Source of the DNA: Streptomyces wedmorensis
Lineage (GTDB): Bacteria; Actinomycetota; Actinomycetes; Streptomycetales; Streptomycetaceae
DNA: 64,000 nucleotides
Direction of reading: 5' to 3'
Assembly (NCBI RefSeq): GCF_000716445.1
Contig: NZ_JNWK01000017.1
Coordinates: 62,001 to 126,000, forward strand
Part shown: one piece after another, positions 19,934 to 27,447 of the stretch
Position numbering within the stretch: the first letter of the stretch is position 1
Layout: every line of letters starts with the position of its first letter
The notes under the pieces: generated by a model
Seen by the model: only the letters and a program-made list of their open reading frames with translations
The model's database searches: none
Told to the model about the DNA's origin: nothing
Translations under genes and position numbers: made by a program

Positions 19934-20839
19934 TCAGCCGGCGGGGACGACCCTGACGCCGCTGAGGGACGTGAAGGGCGGGCCCATGATGAGCACGCGC
20001 TGGTCGCCGGTGGCGGGGTCCACCCGGAACACGGTGGGCTCCCTGGTCAGTGCCTTGTTGTCGGTGACCAGCAGGGTGCCGTCGGCCTCGACGGCGATCG
20101 CGGCGGGGGTGTCGAAACTGCCGCCGGAGGTCACGGTGGTCTGCCGCCCGCTCACCGGGTCCACCTTGATCACCCCGCCGGCGAAGCCCTCGAACGCGTT
20201 GGCGTCCACGACCACGATGTTCCCGTGGTGGTCGATCACCACGTCCACGGGGCTGCGGAGACTGCCGCCGGACGAGATCACCGTGCGCGCGCCGCTGACC
20301 GGGTCGATCCGGACCACCTGCGGCGCGGGAGGTTCGGGGACGGGGCCGGCCTGTTCGACGATCACGATGCTGCCGTCGGCCTCCACGCACAGCCCGCAGG
20401 GGCGCAGGGGGTCGGTCCTGGACTCGCCCACCGACAGGACGGTCTGCTCCCCGGTGACGGGGTCGATCCGGATGACGGCGCCCATGCCCTTGGAGAAGAG
20501 ATCGGCCACGAGGATGTTGCCGTCGCCCTCGACGGCGACGGCGATCGGGCTCACGAGGCTCCCCTCGGACGACACCACCGTCTGCTTCGTCGACCCGTCC
20601 ACCCGGAAGAGTCGCAGCAGCGTGCCACCGCCGGGATGGTGCCGGTCCTTGGTCACCAGGACGTTGCCGTCGGCTTCGAGCGCGATTCCGGTGGCCCCCA
20701 CGAGGTCGCCGCCCATGGCGAAGAATCCCCGCAGGCCCGTGGCCGGGTCGAAGAAGTGCACCCCGCCCTGGCAGCCGAAGGTGGACGAGTCGGAGAGCAG
20801 GACGGTGCCTGCGGGAAGTCTGCGGTCGGTCGTGGTCAC
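19934..20839 (-). CDS. NHL/SMP-30-like beta-propeller protein
   Basis: 301 residues with at least six near-identical blades. Each reads like AIAVEADGTLLVTDN followed by a VFRVDPATGDQRVL strand pair (also GIALEADGNVLVTKD, AVAVEGDGNILVADL, DVVIDHHGNIVVVDA). This is the six-bladed propeller of the NHL/gluconolactonase/virginiamycin-B-lyase-like group. No signal peptide is seen, so it appears cytoplasmic. No catalytic residue can be assigned with confidence. It lies 66 bases upstream of otsB in the same direction; cotranscription is possible. GGAG (GGAGCCGTC) precedes the ATG. Confidence 0.75.
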   Translation of the reverse strand: MTTTDRRLPAGTVLLSDSSTFGCQGGVHFFDPATGLRGFFAMGGDLVGATGIALEADGNVLVTKDRHHPGGGTLLRLFRVDGSTKQTVVSSEGSLVSPIAVAVEGDGNILVADLFSKGMGAVIRIDPVTGEQTVLSVGESRTDPLRPCGLCVEADGSIVIVEQAGPVPEPPAPQVVRIDPVSGARTVISSGGSLRSPVDVVIDHHGNIVVVDANAFEGFAGGVIKVDPVSGRQTTVTSGGSFDTPAAIAVEADGTLLVTDNKALTREPTVFRVDPATGDQRVLIMGPPFTSLSGVRVVPAG

Positions 20840-21025
20840 GACGGCTCCTTGAGGAGGGGAGCGAGGGGGACCGATCCACTCAACCCCGCGCCCCGCCGCC
20901 GCCCGCGAACCCGCCCCGCGCCACGCCGCCCGGCGGGCGCCGAATCGTCCGATCGCAGCACCGGACAGGCCCCCTGCCCACAGCGCCCGCCCTCCGGGCC
21001 ACCGGCACCGCTTCCGGCGCCGGCC

Positions 21026-21313
21026 CTACCGCCGCCTCTGCTTCTCCTCCCGGACCCGGCGCAGCCGGTTGACCGTCACCGGGTCGTGGGCGAGGGCACG
21101 CGGGTCGTCGAGGAGTGCGTTGAGCAGCTGGTAGTAGCGCGTCGGGGAGAGACCCAGCCGCTCCCGGACGGCCCGCTCCTTCGCCCCGGGGCCGGGCCAG
21201 GACCGACGCTCGAGCGCGAGAAGCGCCTGCTCGCGCTCCCCGAGCGCGCTCTCGTCTCCATCACCAGAGGAAGCAACGTCGTCAGCCGGTTCCCAGGCGT
21301 CGTCGGTGGTCAT
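21026..21313 (-). CDS. DUF3263 family small protein
   Basis: This is a 95-residue acidic-then-basic protein. The core ALGEREQALLALERRSWPGPGAKERAVRERLGLSPTRYYQLLNALLDDPRAL fits the actinobacterial DUF3263 family, which looks like a winged or three-helix DNA-binding unit (the RLGLSPTRYYQLLN segment resembles a recognition helix). Function unknown. Its ATG overlaps the stop codon of the ribbon-helix-helix gene upstream (ATGA), so the two are translated together. Confidence 0.75.
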   Translation of the reverse strand: MTTDDAWEPADDVASSGDGDESALGEREQALLALERRSWPGPGAKERAVRERLGLSPTRYYQLLNALLDDPRALAHDPVTVNRLRRVREEKQRRR

Positions 21314-21465
21314 CCGGACTCCTTCTCGTCGTCTGCCACCGGAGCGGGCAACGCGCCCTCCAGCAAGTACAGGATCTCAGCGTTGATCGACCTGCGGTCC
21401 GCAGCCGCCTGCGCGACAAGACGGGCGTGGAGATCTTCGGGAATGCGCAGCGCAAAACGGACCAT
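21310..21465 (-). CDS. Small ribbon-helix-helix (Arc/HicB-like) DNA-binding protein
   Basis: 51 residues: MVRFALRIPEDLHARL, then AAADRRSINAEILYLLE. This is the beta-strand then two-helix plan of Arc/CopG/HicB-antitoxin proteins, which bind DNA as dimers and often repress their own promoter. ATG at 21465; the TGA overlaps the DUF3263 start. It is divergent from tnpB with only 17 bases between the two start codons, which stand in a perfect 7-base inverted repeat. Whether it belongs to the chromosome or to the TnpB element is unclear. No toxin partner is evident unless DUF3263 acts as one. Confidence 0.7.
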   Translation of the reverse strand: MVRFALRIPEDLHARLVAQAAADRRSINAEILYLLEGALPAPVADDEKESG

Positions 21466-21485
21466 GATGCTACTTTGACATCATG
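21463..21485. promoter_or_regulatory. Inverted repeat joining the two divergent start codons
   Basis: CATGATG (21463-21469) and CATCATG (21479-21485) are exact inverted repeats. Each contains the start codon of one divergent gene. A dimeric ribbon-helix-helix repressor could bind here and control both genes. It also contains TTGAC (21475-21479), a candidate insertion target for an IS605-type element. Confidence 0.45.
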
Positions 21486-22679
21486 ACGACATTAAGGGAA
21501 GCGGGAGCGGCCGGGCACGCCCGTTTCGCCTATCGCCTCCGCGTGTCGTCCAGCGCGAGGGCCGCCCTGGAGGCGGAGTGGTCGCGGTGCCGGTGGATCT
21601 GGAACGAATCCGTCGCCAAGTCCAAGCAGACTCACCAGAACAACCAGGCGTTGCCCGAAGACGCGGACAAGCCGACGTGCGGCCCGGTTCAGCTCGCGAA
21701 AATGCTGACCGAGGCGCGGGCCGGGAACGAGTGGCTTCGCGATGGCGCCTGCGTTCCGCAACAGCAGTTGATCCGAGACTTCGGAAAGTCCCGCGCCAAA
21801 GCGCTCAAGGACATCAAGGCGCGGCTTCCTCTGCGACAGCGGGCGGGGATGCCGAAGTACAAGAAGAAGCGCGAGAGCGCGCCAACGCTTGAGTACACCC
21901 GGCGCGGCTTCCGATTGAAGGACGGCCGTCTGCACCTCGCGGGCGGCATCGTCGTCACCGTGGTGTGGTCGCGTGCGCTGCCTTCCGATCCGTCCAGCGT
22001 GCGCGTCCACCGCGATGGCCTTGGGCATTGGTACGCGTCGTTCGTCGTCGCCACCGAGGTCGAATCACTTCTCGCCACGGGCGCGGCGATCGGCATTGAC
22101 TGGGGCGTGAAGGAAACCGCCACCACCACCAGCGACGCACACGATCTCCCTCACACCCAGCACGGGAAGAACGCCGCGCAACGTCTCGCCCGGTATCAGC
22201 GGATGATGGCTCGACGTAAGCCGAAGCGAGGCGAGGCCGCCTCCAAGGGATACCGCGACGCGAAGCGCCAGACGGCGAAGTTGCACAAGAAGGTCGCCCG
22301 TCAGCGTCAGGACACCGGCCGCAAGTGGGCCAAGAAAGTCGTCCGCGACTTCGACCAGCTCGCGGTGGAGGATTTCCGCCCGAAGTTCCTCGCGAAGTCG
22401 ACCATGACCCGCAAGGCCGCCGACGCGGCTATCTCCGCGACGAAGAAGGCCCTGACCGAGATGGGCCGCAAGCACGGGCGTGGGGTGCACCTGGTGCACC
22501 TGGTGCACCCCGCCCACACCACGATGGACTGCGCGGACTGCGGAGCGAGAGCCAAGCACGCACTGCCCCTGTCCGAACGCACTTACACGTGCACCGCGTG
22601 CGGAGTCTCCCGACCGAGGGACAAGAACTCCGCCCGCGTGATGCTCGTCCGGGCTGGTCTCGTACCCGGCTGGTGTTGA
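21483..22679 (+). CDS. tnpB: TnpB (OrfB-type, RNA-guided nuclease family)
   Basis: 398 residues. The RuvC-like active site is visible in all three parts: IGIDWGVKE (Asp, about residue 204), LAVEDFRPKF (Glu, about 297) and PRDKNSARV (Asp, about 380). Between the last two is a zinc knuckle, CADCGARAKH and CTACG. TnpB proteins are reprogrammable DNA nucleases guided by an RNA from the element's right end, helping the element persist. ATG 21483 is used. A 9-base triplication (GTGCACCTG) gives VHLVHLVHPAH, one VHL more than expected. The C-terminus (LVPGWC) looks short. Codon use and the lower GC of the first half differ from neighbours, fitting transfer. Confidence 0.9.
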   Translation: MTTLREAGAAGHARFAYRLRVSSSARAALEAEWSRCRWIWNESVAKSKQTHQNNQALPEDADKPTCGPVQLAKMLTEARAGNEWLRDGACVPQQQLIRDFGKSRAKALKDIKARLPLRQRAGMPKYKKKRESAPTLEYTRRGFRLKDGRLHLAGGIVVTVVWSRALPSDPSSVRVHRDGLGHWYASFVVATEVESLLATGAAIGIDWGVKETATTTSDAHDLPHTQHGKNAAQRLARYQRMMARRKPKRGEAASKGYRDAKRQTAKLHKKVARQRQDTGRKWAKKVVRDFDQLAVEDFRPKFLAKSTMTRKAADAAISATKKALTEMGRKHGRGVHLVHLVHPAHTTMDCADCGARAKHALPLSERTYTCTACGVSRPRDKNSARVMLVRAGLVPGWC

Positions 22680-22759
22680 TCTCGTAAGACCTGCCGGACC
22701 GCCGGTCCGCAGGCGAAGTGAGCCAGGAATCCCCCTCCTTCAGGAGGGGGAGCGGTCAA
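22680..22759 (+). ncRNA. Candidate omega/reRNA 3' part at the TnpB element right end
   Basis: In this family the guide RNA overlaps the tnpB 3' end and the right end, and the guide starts right after the element. Here the hairpin at 22731-22750 and the end GGTCAA at about 22754-22759 would make the guide begin at 22760. The 5' limit is unknown and may lie within tnpB. Prediction by position only. Confidence 0.4.
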
Positions 22760-22771
22760 ACGAACAACCTA

Positions 22772-24043
22772 TTACTCGGCCGCCTCCGCCGCCGTCGCCG
22801 CTCGGCCGATGGCGGCGAGGACCTCGGCGGGCTTGGCGCCGGGGGCGACGGCCTTGCCGATGTTCTGCTTGACGTTCTCGCTGACCTTGGCCCAGGAGGT
22901 CTTGCCGACCGGCGGGAGCTGGGCGTTGGGGAGGCCCTTGAGGAACTCGCGGAGGTTGGCGTACTCGGGGTCGGTCTCCATGCGGGTGGAGGCGCTGACG
23001 GTGACCGGAAGGAGGTCGTTGTCCCCGGCGAACTTCAGGACGTTCTCGTCGCTGAAGACGAAGTTGAGGAAGTCGCCGATCTCCTTGCGGTGACCGTTCT
23101 GCTTGAAGCCCATGATCCAGTCGGCGACGCCCATGGAGGACTTGGGCGTGCCGTCGGCGCCGGGGAGGGGGACCTGCCCGACCTTGACGCCCTTCTTGGC
23201 GGCCTCCTTGACGAGCGAGGGGTGGCCGTTGAGCATGCCGACCTCGCCGCGCGCGAAGGCGGCGAAGGCGGCCTTGCGGTTGAGCTTGCCGGGGGCGACG
23301 GGGCCGGTGAGGCCCTTGCCGACGAGGTTCGTCCGGAGCCACTCGAAGGTGCGGACGTTGGCGTCGGAGTCGACGACGTAGTGGTCGGTGGCGTCGGTCC
23401 AGCCGCCGCCTCCGCTGAGCAGCCACATCAGGGTCTCGGCCTGGGCCTCCTCGGGGCCGAGGGGCAGCGCGAAGGGGGTGGGGACGCCGTCGTCCTTCAG
23501 CTTCTCGGCGGCGGCGGCCAGCTCGGCCCAGGTCTTGGGGGCCTTGAGCCCGGCTTGGTCGAAGAGTTCCTCGTTGTAGAAGAGGGGCCGGGTGGAGGCC
23601 ACGAAGGGCAGGCCGTACTGGGTGCGCTTGGACTCGCCGGCGGCGACGAGCGGGGCGAGGAAGTTGGCCTGGACGGGTATGGAGAGGATCTCGTCGGCGG
23701 CGTAGAGCTTGCCGGCGTCGGCGTAGTCGGCGTAGGCGCCGATCTGGGCGATGTCGGGGGCGTTGCCGGCCGCGACCATCTCGGCGACCTTGCGGTCGAC
23801 GTCGTCCCAGGACTCGACCTGGATCTCGATCTTGACGCCGGGGTGCTGCGCCTCGAAGGCGGCGACGAGGTCGGTCCAGTACTTCTTGGTGGAGTCGCCA
23901 CCGGTCAGGTCGTACTCGGCGGCGACCAGCCGGAGGGTCACGTCGCCGGAGTCGCCTCCGAGGGAGCCGCACCCGGCGACCGTGGCGGTCAGTCCGAGGG
24001 CGGCGGCGGCCGCGGTCAGTCCAAGAAATCGTCGCCGCTCCAC
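22772..24043 (-). CDS. ABC-transporter sugar-binding lipoprotein (amino-sugar locus)
   Basis: 423-residue family 1 extracellular solute-binding protein. The N-terminus ERRRFLGLTAAAAALG has a twin-arginine-like motif and a lipobox TVAGC at about residue 25, so it is a lipid-anchored, possibly Tat-exported protein. The body has VTLRLVAAEYDL, the ligand-domain WMLLSGGGGWTD-like segment and WIMGFKQN, as in sugar binders. I start at GTG 24043 because AAGGTGG lies 8 bases before it. It is divergent from nagK-nagA and shares DasR-like sites, so an N-acetylglucosamine or chito-oligosaccharide ligand is inferred. No permease genes are adjacent; MsiK (56784) could energise it. Confidence 0.88.
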   Translation of the reverse strand: MERRRFLGLTAAAAALGLTATVAGCGSLGGDSGDVTLRLVAAEYDLTGGDSTKKYWTDLVAAFEAQHPGVKIEIQVESWDDVDRKVAEMVAAGNAPDIAQIGAYADYADAGKLYAADEILSIPVQANFLAPLVAAGESKRTQYGLPFVASTRPLFYNEELFDQAGLKAPKTWAELAAAAEKLKDDGVPTPFALPLGPEEAQAETLMWLLSGGGGWTDATDHYVVDSDANVRTFEWLRTNLVGKGLTGPVAPGKLNRKAAFAAFARGEVGMLNGHPSLVKEAAKKGVKVGQVPLPGADGTPKSSMGVADWIMGFKQNGHRKEIGDFLNFVFSDENVLKFAGDNDLLPVTVSASTRMETDPEYANLREFLKGLPNAQLPPVGKTSWAKVSENVKQNIGKAVAPGAKPAEVLAAIGRAATAAEAAE

Positions 24044-24132
24044 GGCTTCATCCACCTTTTGCTCGTCGTTGAGCTGCGCGGAGCAAAGTGTTCGCTCTTC
24101 GCAGGGCCGCAAGTCTCTCGCGGGACCGGACA

Positions 24133-24148
24133 TGAGGTCTACACCACT
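24133..24148 (-). promoter_or_regulatory. DasR-like operator (dre) before the solute-binding gene
   Basis: On the minus strand this reads AGTGGTGTAGACCTCA and matches the DasR consensus ACTGGTCTAGACCACT at 12 of 16 positions, including TGGT and TAGACC. It lies 90 bases upstream of the GTG at 24043. Confidence 0.65.
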
Positions 24149-24212
24149 TGGGTATCACTTCCGCAACTCGGCTCGGCCCTCGAATTTGTATCCGTACGCA
24201 ACAATCCTCGGC

Positions 24213-24228
24213 AGTGGACTAGACCTTT
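24213..24228 (+). promoter_or_regulatory. DasR-like operator (dre) before nagK-nagA
   Basis: AGTGGACTAGACCTTT has the conserved TGG-CTAGACC core of DasR sites, 28 bases before the nagK start. DasR represses N-acetylglucosamine genes and is released by glucosamine-6-phosphate. The inner 12 bases recur exactly before msiK at 56713. Confidence 0.75.
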
Positions 24229-24255
24229 TGGGTGCTCGCGCGACAGACTGTCCCC

Positions 24256-25206
24256 GTGAGACACGTCATCGCCCTGGATGTGGGCGGCACCGGCATGAAG
24301 GCCGCCCTCGTCGGGGCGGACGGCACCCTGCTCCACGAGGCCCGCCGCGCCACCGGGCGCCGCCGCGGCCCCGAGGCCGTGGTGGAGACCATCCTCGGCT
24401 TCGCCGAAGAGCTCCGCGCACTCGGCGAGGAACAGTACGGCGAGCCCGCCGCGGCCGCCGGAGTCGCCGTCCCCGGAATCGTCGACGCCGAGAACGGCAT
24501 CGCCGTCTACGCCGCCAACCTCGGCTGGCGCGACGTTCCCATGCGCGAACTCCTCAGCCGCCGGCTCGACGGCATCCCCGTCGCCCTCGGCCACGACGTG
24601 CGCACCGGCGGCCTCGCCGAAGGCCGCATCGGCGCGGGCAACGGCGCCGACCGCTTCCTCTTCGTCCCCCTCGGCACCGGCATCGCCGGCGCCATCGGCA
24701 TCGGCGACCGCATCGAGGCCGGCGCCCACGGCTACGCCGGCGAGATCGGCCACATCGTCGTCCGCCCCGGCGGCACCGACTGCGGCTGCGGCCAGCGCGG
24801 CTGCCTGGAGCGGTACGCCTCCGCCTCCGCCGTCTCCCAGGCATGGGCCGCCGCCAGCGGCGACCCGGACGCCGACGCCGCCGACTGCGCCAAGGCCGTC
24901 GAATCCGGCGACGCCGCCGCCGCACGGGTGTGGCAGGACGCCGTCGACGCCCTCGCCGACGGCCTCGTCACCGCGCTCACCCTGCTGGACCCCCGCACGC
25001 TCATCATCGGTGGCGGGCTGGCCGAGGCCGGGGAAACCTTGTTCACACCACTTCGGGCCGCGGTGGAGGAGCGAGTCACGTTCCAGAAGCTGCCCGCCAT
25101 CGTCCCGGCGGCCCTCGGGGACACCGCCGGATGCCTGGGCGCGGGCCTCCTCGCCTGGGACCTGCTCGCCGACCAGCCCCCCACCGACTCGGAGGTTTCC
25201 GCCTGA
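24256..25206 (+). CDS. nagK: N-acetylglucosamine kinase, ROK family
   Basis: 316 residues. The ROK phosphate loop is ALDVGGTGMKAALVG at residue 5; GVAVPGIVD and GTGIAGAIGIG follow. The ROK zinc motif is GCGQRGCLERYAS with GHIVVRPGG before it, giving the H and three Cys ligands. Next to nagA and under a dre site, phosphorylation of GlcNAc to GlcNAc-6-phosphate is the obvious role. GTG 24256 fits the conserved VRHVIALDVGG start, but no strong ribosome site is seen, and an in-frame GTG lies at 24232. The stop overlaps the nagA start (TGATG). Confidence 0.9.
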   Translation: MRHVIALDVGGTGMKAALVGADGTLLHEARRATGRRRGPEAVVETILGFAEELRALGEEQYGEPAAAAGVAVPGIVDAENGIAVYAANLGWRDVPMRELLSRRLDGIPVALGHDVRTGGLAEGRIGAGNGADRFLFVPLGTGIAGAIGIGDRIEAGAHGYAGEIGHIVVRPGGTDCGCGQRGCLERYASASAVSQAWAAASGDPDADAADCAKAVESGDAAAARVWQDAVDALADGLVTALTLLDPRTLIIGGGLAEAGETLFTPLRAAVEERVTFQKLPAIVPAALGDTAGCLGAGLLAWDLLADQPPTDSEVSA

Positions 25207-26360
25207 TGGCCGATCACAAGGTTCTCGCCGGCGCACACGTCGTGCTGCCCACCGGGATCGTCGAGAACGGACGCGTGATCGTCGACGGCGGCCGCATCGC
25301 GGGCAGCGCGCCCGAGGGTGCTCCGAGCATCGACCTGACCGGCCACTGGCTCGTCCCCGGCTTCGTCGACATGCACAACCACGGCGGCGGCGGCGCCTCC
25401 TTCACCTCCGGCACGGTCGACGACGTCCTCAAGGGCGTCCACACCCACCGCCTGCACGGCACGACCACCGTCGTCGCCTCCTTCGTCACCGGCGAGATGG
25501 ACTTCCTGACCCAGCGCGCCGGCCTGCTCTCGGAACTCGCCGAGCAGGGCGACATCGCCGGCCTCCACTTCGAGGGCCCGTTCATCTCCCCCTGCCGCAA
25601 GGGCGCCCACGACGAGACGCTGCTCCGCGACCCCGACCCGGCCGACGTCCGCAAGCTCATCGACGCCGGCCGCGGCCAGGCCAGGATGGTCACGCTCGCG
25701 ACCGAGCTGCCCGGCGGCCTCGACTCCGTACGCCTCCTCACCGAGCACGGCGTGATCGCCGCCATCGGCCACACCGACGCCACGTACGAGCAGACGGTCG
25801 CCGCCATCGACGCGGGCGCCACCGTCGCCACCCACCTCTTCAACGCGATGCCCGCCCTCGGCCACCGCACGCCCGGCCCGATCGCCGCGCTCCTGGAGGA
25901 CGAGCGGATCACCGTCGAGCTCATCAACGACGGCACCCACCTGCACCCCGCCGCCCTGGAACTCGCCTTCCACCACGCCGGGGCCGATCGCGTCGCCTTC
26001 ATCACCGACGCCATGGACGCGGCCGGCTTCGGCGACGGCAGCTACATGCTCGGCTCCCTGGCCGTCGAGGTGAAGGACAGCGTCGCCCGCCTCGTCGAGG
26101 GCGGCTCCATCGCCGGCTCCACCCTCACCCTGGACCGCGCCTTCAAGCGCGCCGTCACCATCGACCGCCTCCCCGTCGAGTCCGTCGTCCAGGCCCTCTC
26201 CGCCAACCCCGCCCGCCTCCTCGGCGCGTACGACCGCGTCGGCTCCCTGGAGCCCGGCAAGGACGCCGACATCGTCGTCCTCGACGCCGAGTTCGGCCTC
26301 AAGGGCGTCATGCGCAAGGGCGAGTGGATCGTCGACCCGACGGCGGCCGCAGCGGCCTGA
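25206..26360 (+). CDS. nagA: N-acetylglucosamine-6-phosphate deacetylase
   Basis: 384-residue amidohydrolase. Metal and catalytic landmarks are PGFVDMHNHGGGGASF, HFEGPFISPCRKGAHD (metal-binding Glu), AIGHTDATY and THLFNAMPALGHR (His ligands), and FITDAMDAAGFGDG (catalytic Asp). It removes acetate from GlcNAc-6-phosphate to give glucosamine-6-phosphate, the inducer of DasR. It is translationally coupled to nagK through a 1-base overlap. All residues look intact. Confidence 0.96.
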   Translation: MADHKVLAGAHVVLPTGIVENGRVIVDGGRIAGSAPEGAPSIDLTGHWLVPGFVDMHNHGGGGASFTSGTVDDVLKGVHTHRLHGTTTVVASFVTGEMDFLTQRAGLLSELAEQGDIAGLHFEGPFISPCRKGAHDETLLRDPDPADVRKLIDAGRGQARMVTLATELPGGLDSVRLLTEHGVIAAIGHTDATYEQTVAAIDAGATVATHLFNAMPALGHRTPGPIAALLEDERITVELINDGTHLHPAALELAFHHAGADRVAFITDAMDAAGFGDGSYMLGSLAVEVKDSVARLVEGGSIAGSTLTLDRAFKRAVTIDRLPVESVVQALSANPARLLGAYDRVGSLEPGKDADIVVLDAEFGLKGVMRKGEWIVDPTAAAAA

Positions 26361-26495
26361 TCAGGAGTCATGCGCGAAGGCGGTCGGTCCGGGGTCTGGG
26401 CCGATCGTCTTTCGTTTGGCATGATCAGTGCCCGTCGAAGCGGTCGTTCCCCAGCCTCCCCACGGGGCGCGGAGCGAGGAGTACGGAGTACGGGG

Positions 26496-27425
26496 GTGGG
26501 ACAGGTGATCCTGACGGTCACCCTCAACACGGCACTGGACCTGACCTACCGGGTCCCCGCCCTCACCCCGCACGCCTCCCACCGGGTCACCCAGGTCATC
26601 GAACGCCCCGGCGGCAAGGGCCTCAACGTGGCGCGGGTGCTCGCCGCGCTCGGCCACGAGACGGTGGCCACCGGCTTCGCGGGCGGCGCCACCGGCGCCA
26701 CGCTGCGGGAGCTGCTCGCGCCGACGTCCGTACGGGACGAACTCGTGGAGACCGCGGGGACCACCCGGCGCACCGTCGCGGTCGTCGACACCGCGACCGG
26801 CGACACCACGCAGCTCAACGAGCCGGGACCGGCCGTCACCGCCGCCGAGTGGACGGCCTTCCGCAGCCGCTTCGCCGAACTCCTCCACGGAGCAAGGGCG
26901 GTGGCGCTCTGCGGCAGCCTCCCGCCGGGCATCCACGTGGGGGCGTACGCGGAACTCGTCCGGCTCGCCCGCGCGGCCGCCGTGCCCGTGCTCCTCGACA
27001 CCAGCGGGGAACCGCTGCGGCGGGGCATCGCCGCCCGCCCCGACCTGGTCAAGCCCAACGCCGACGAACTCGCGCACCTCACCGGCTCCCGCGAACCCCG
27101 CCGGGCCACCCACGACGCGCGCCGCCGGGGCGCCCACGCCGTGATCTCCTCACTCGGCCCCGAAGGCCTCCTCGCCGCCACCCCCGACGGCCTGTGGCGC
27201 GCCGCCCCGCCGGCCCCCGTACGCGGCAACCCGACGGGAGCCGGCGACTCCGCCGTCGCAGGCCTCCTCGCCGGCCTCGTCGAAGGCCTCCCCTGGCCCG
27301 ACCGCCTGGCCCGGGCCGTCGCCCTCTCCGCGGCCACGGTCCTCTCCCCGGTGGCCGGCGAGTTCGACACGGCGGCCTACGAGGAACTCCTGCCGCGCGT
27401 GAAGGTGACGGAAGAGGCCCCCTGA
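26496..27425 (+). CDS. PfkB-family hexose kinase (1-phosphofructokinase-like)
   Basis: 309-residue ribokinase-superfamily sugar kinase. The N-terminal signature is ERPGGKGLNVARVLAALG. The ATP/anion-hole signature with the catalytic Asp is GNPTGAGDSAVAGLLAGL. It also has VTLNTALDLTYRV, typical of the 1-phosphofructokinase and tagatose-6-phosphate kinase branch. The likely substrate is a phosphosugar. It follows nagA by 135 bases in the same direction and may complete amino-sugar or hexitol breakdown. GTG 26496 is chosen with GGAG 11 bases upstream; GTG 26505 is an alternative. Confidence 0.85.
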   Translation: MGQVILTVTLNTALDLTYRVPALTPHASHRVTQVIERPGGKGLNVARVLAALGHETVATGFAGGATGATLRELLAPTSVRDELVETAGTTRRTVAVVDTATGDTTQLNEPGPAVTAAEWTAFRSRFAELLHGARAVALCGSLPPGIHVGAYAELVRLARAAAVPVLLDTSGEPLRRGIAARPDLVKPNADELAHLTGSREPRRATHDARRRGAHAVISSLGPEGLLAATPDGLWRAAPPAPVRGNPTGAGDSAVAGLLAGLVEGLPWPDRLARAVALSAATVLSPVAGEFDTAAYEELLPRVKVTEEAP

Positions 27426-27447
27426 GGGGCCGCCTCCGTTACCGGCC

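Larger units (their letters stand above)
21475..22759 (+). mobile_element. IS200/IS605-type element with tnpB only
   Basis: The right end is recognisable: a CCCCCTCC/GGAGGGGG hairpin (22731-22750) with a TTCA loop, then AGCGGTCAA, as in IS605-family right ends. The left end is not certain; TTGAC at 21475 is my best guess and leaves almost no left-end sequence before tnpB. No tnpA (Y1 transposase) is present, so it would need help in trans to move. Confidence 0.6.
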
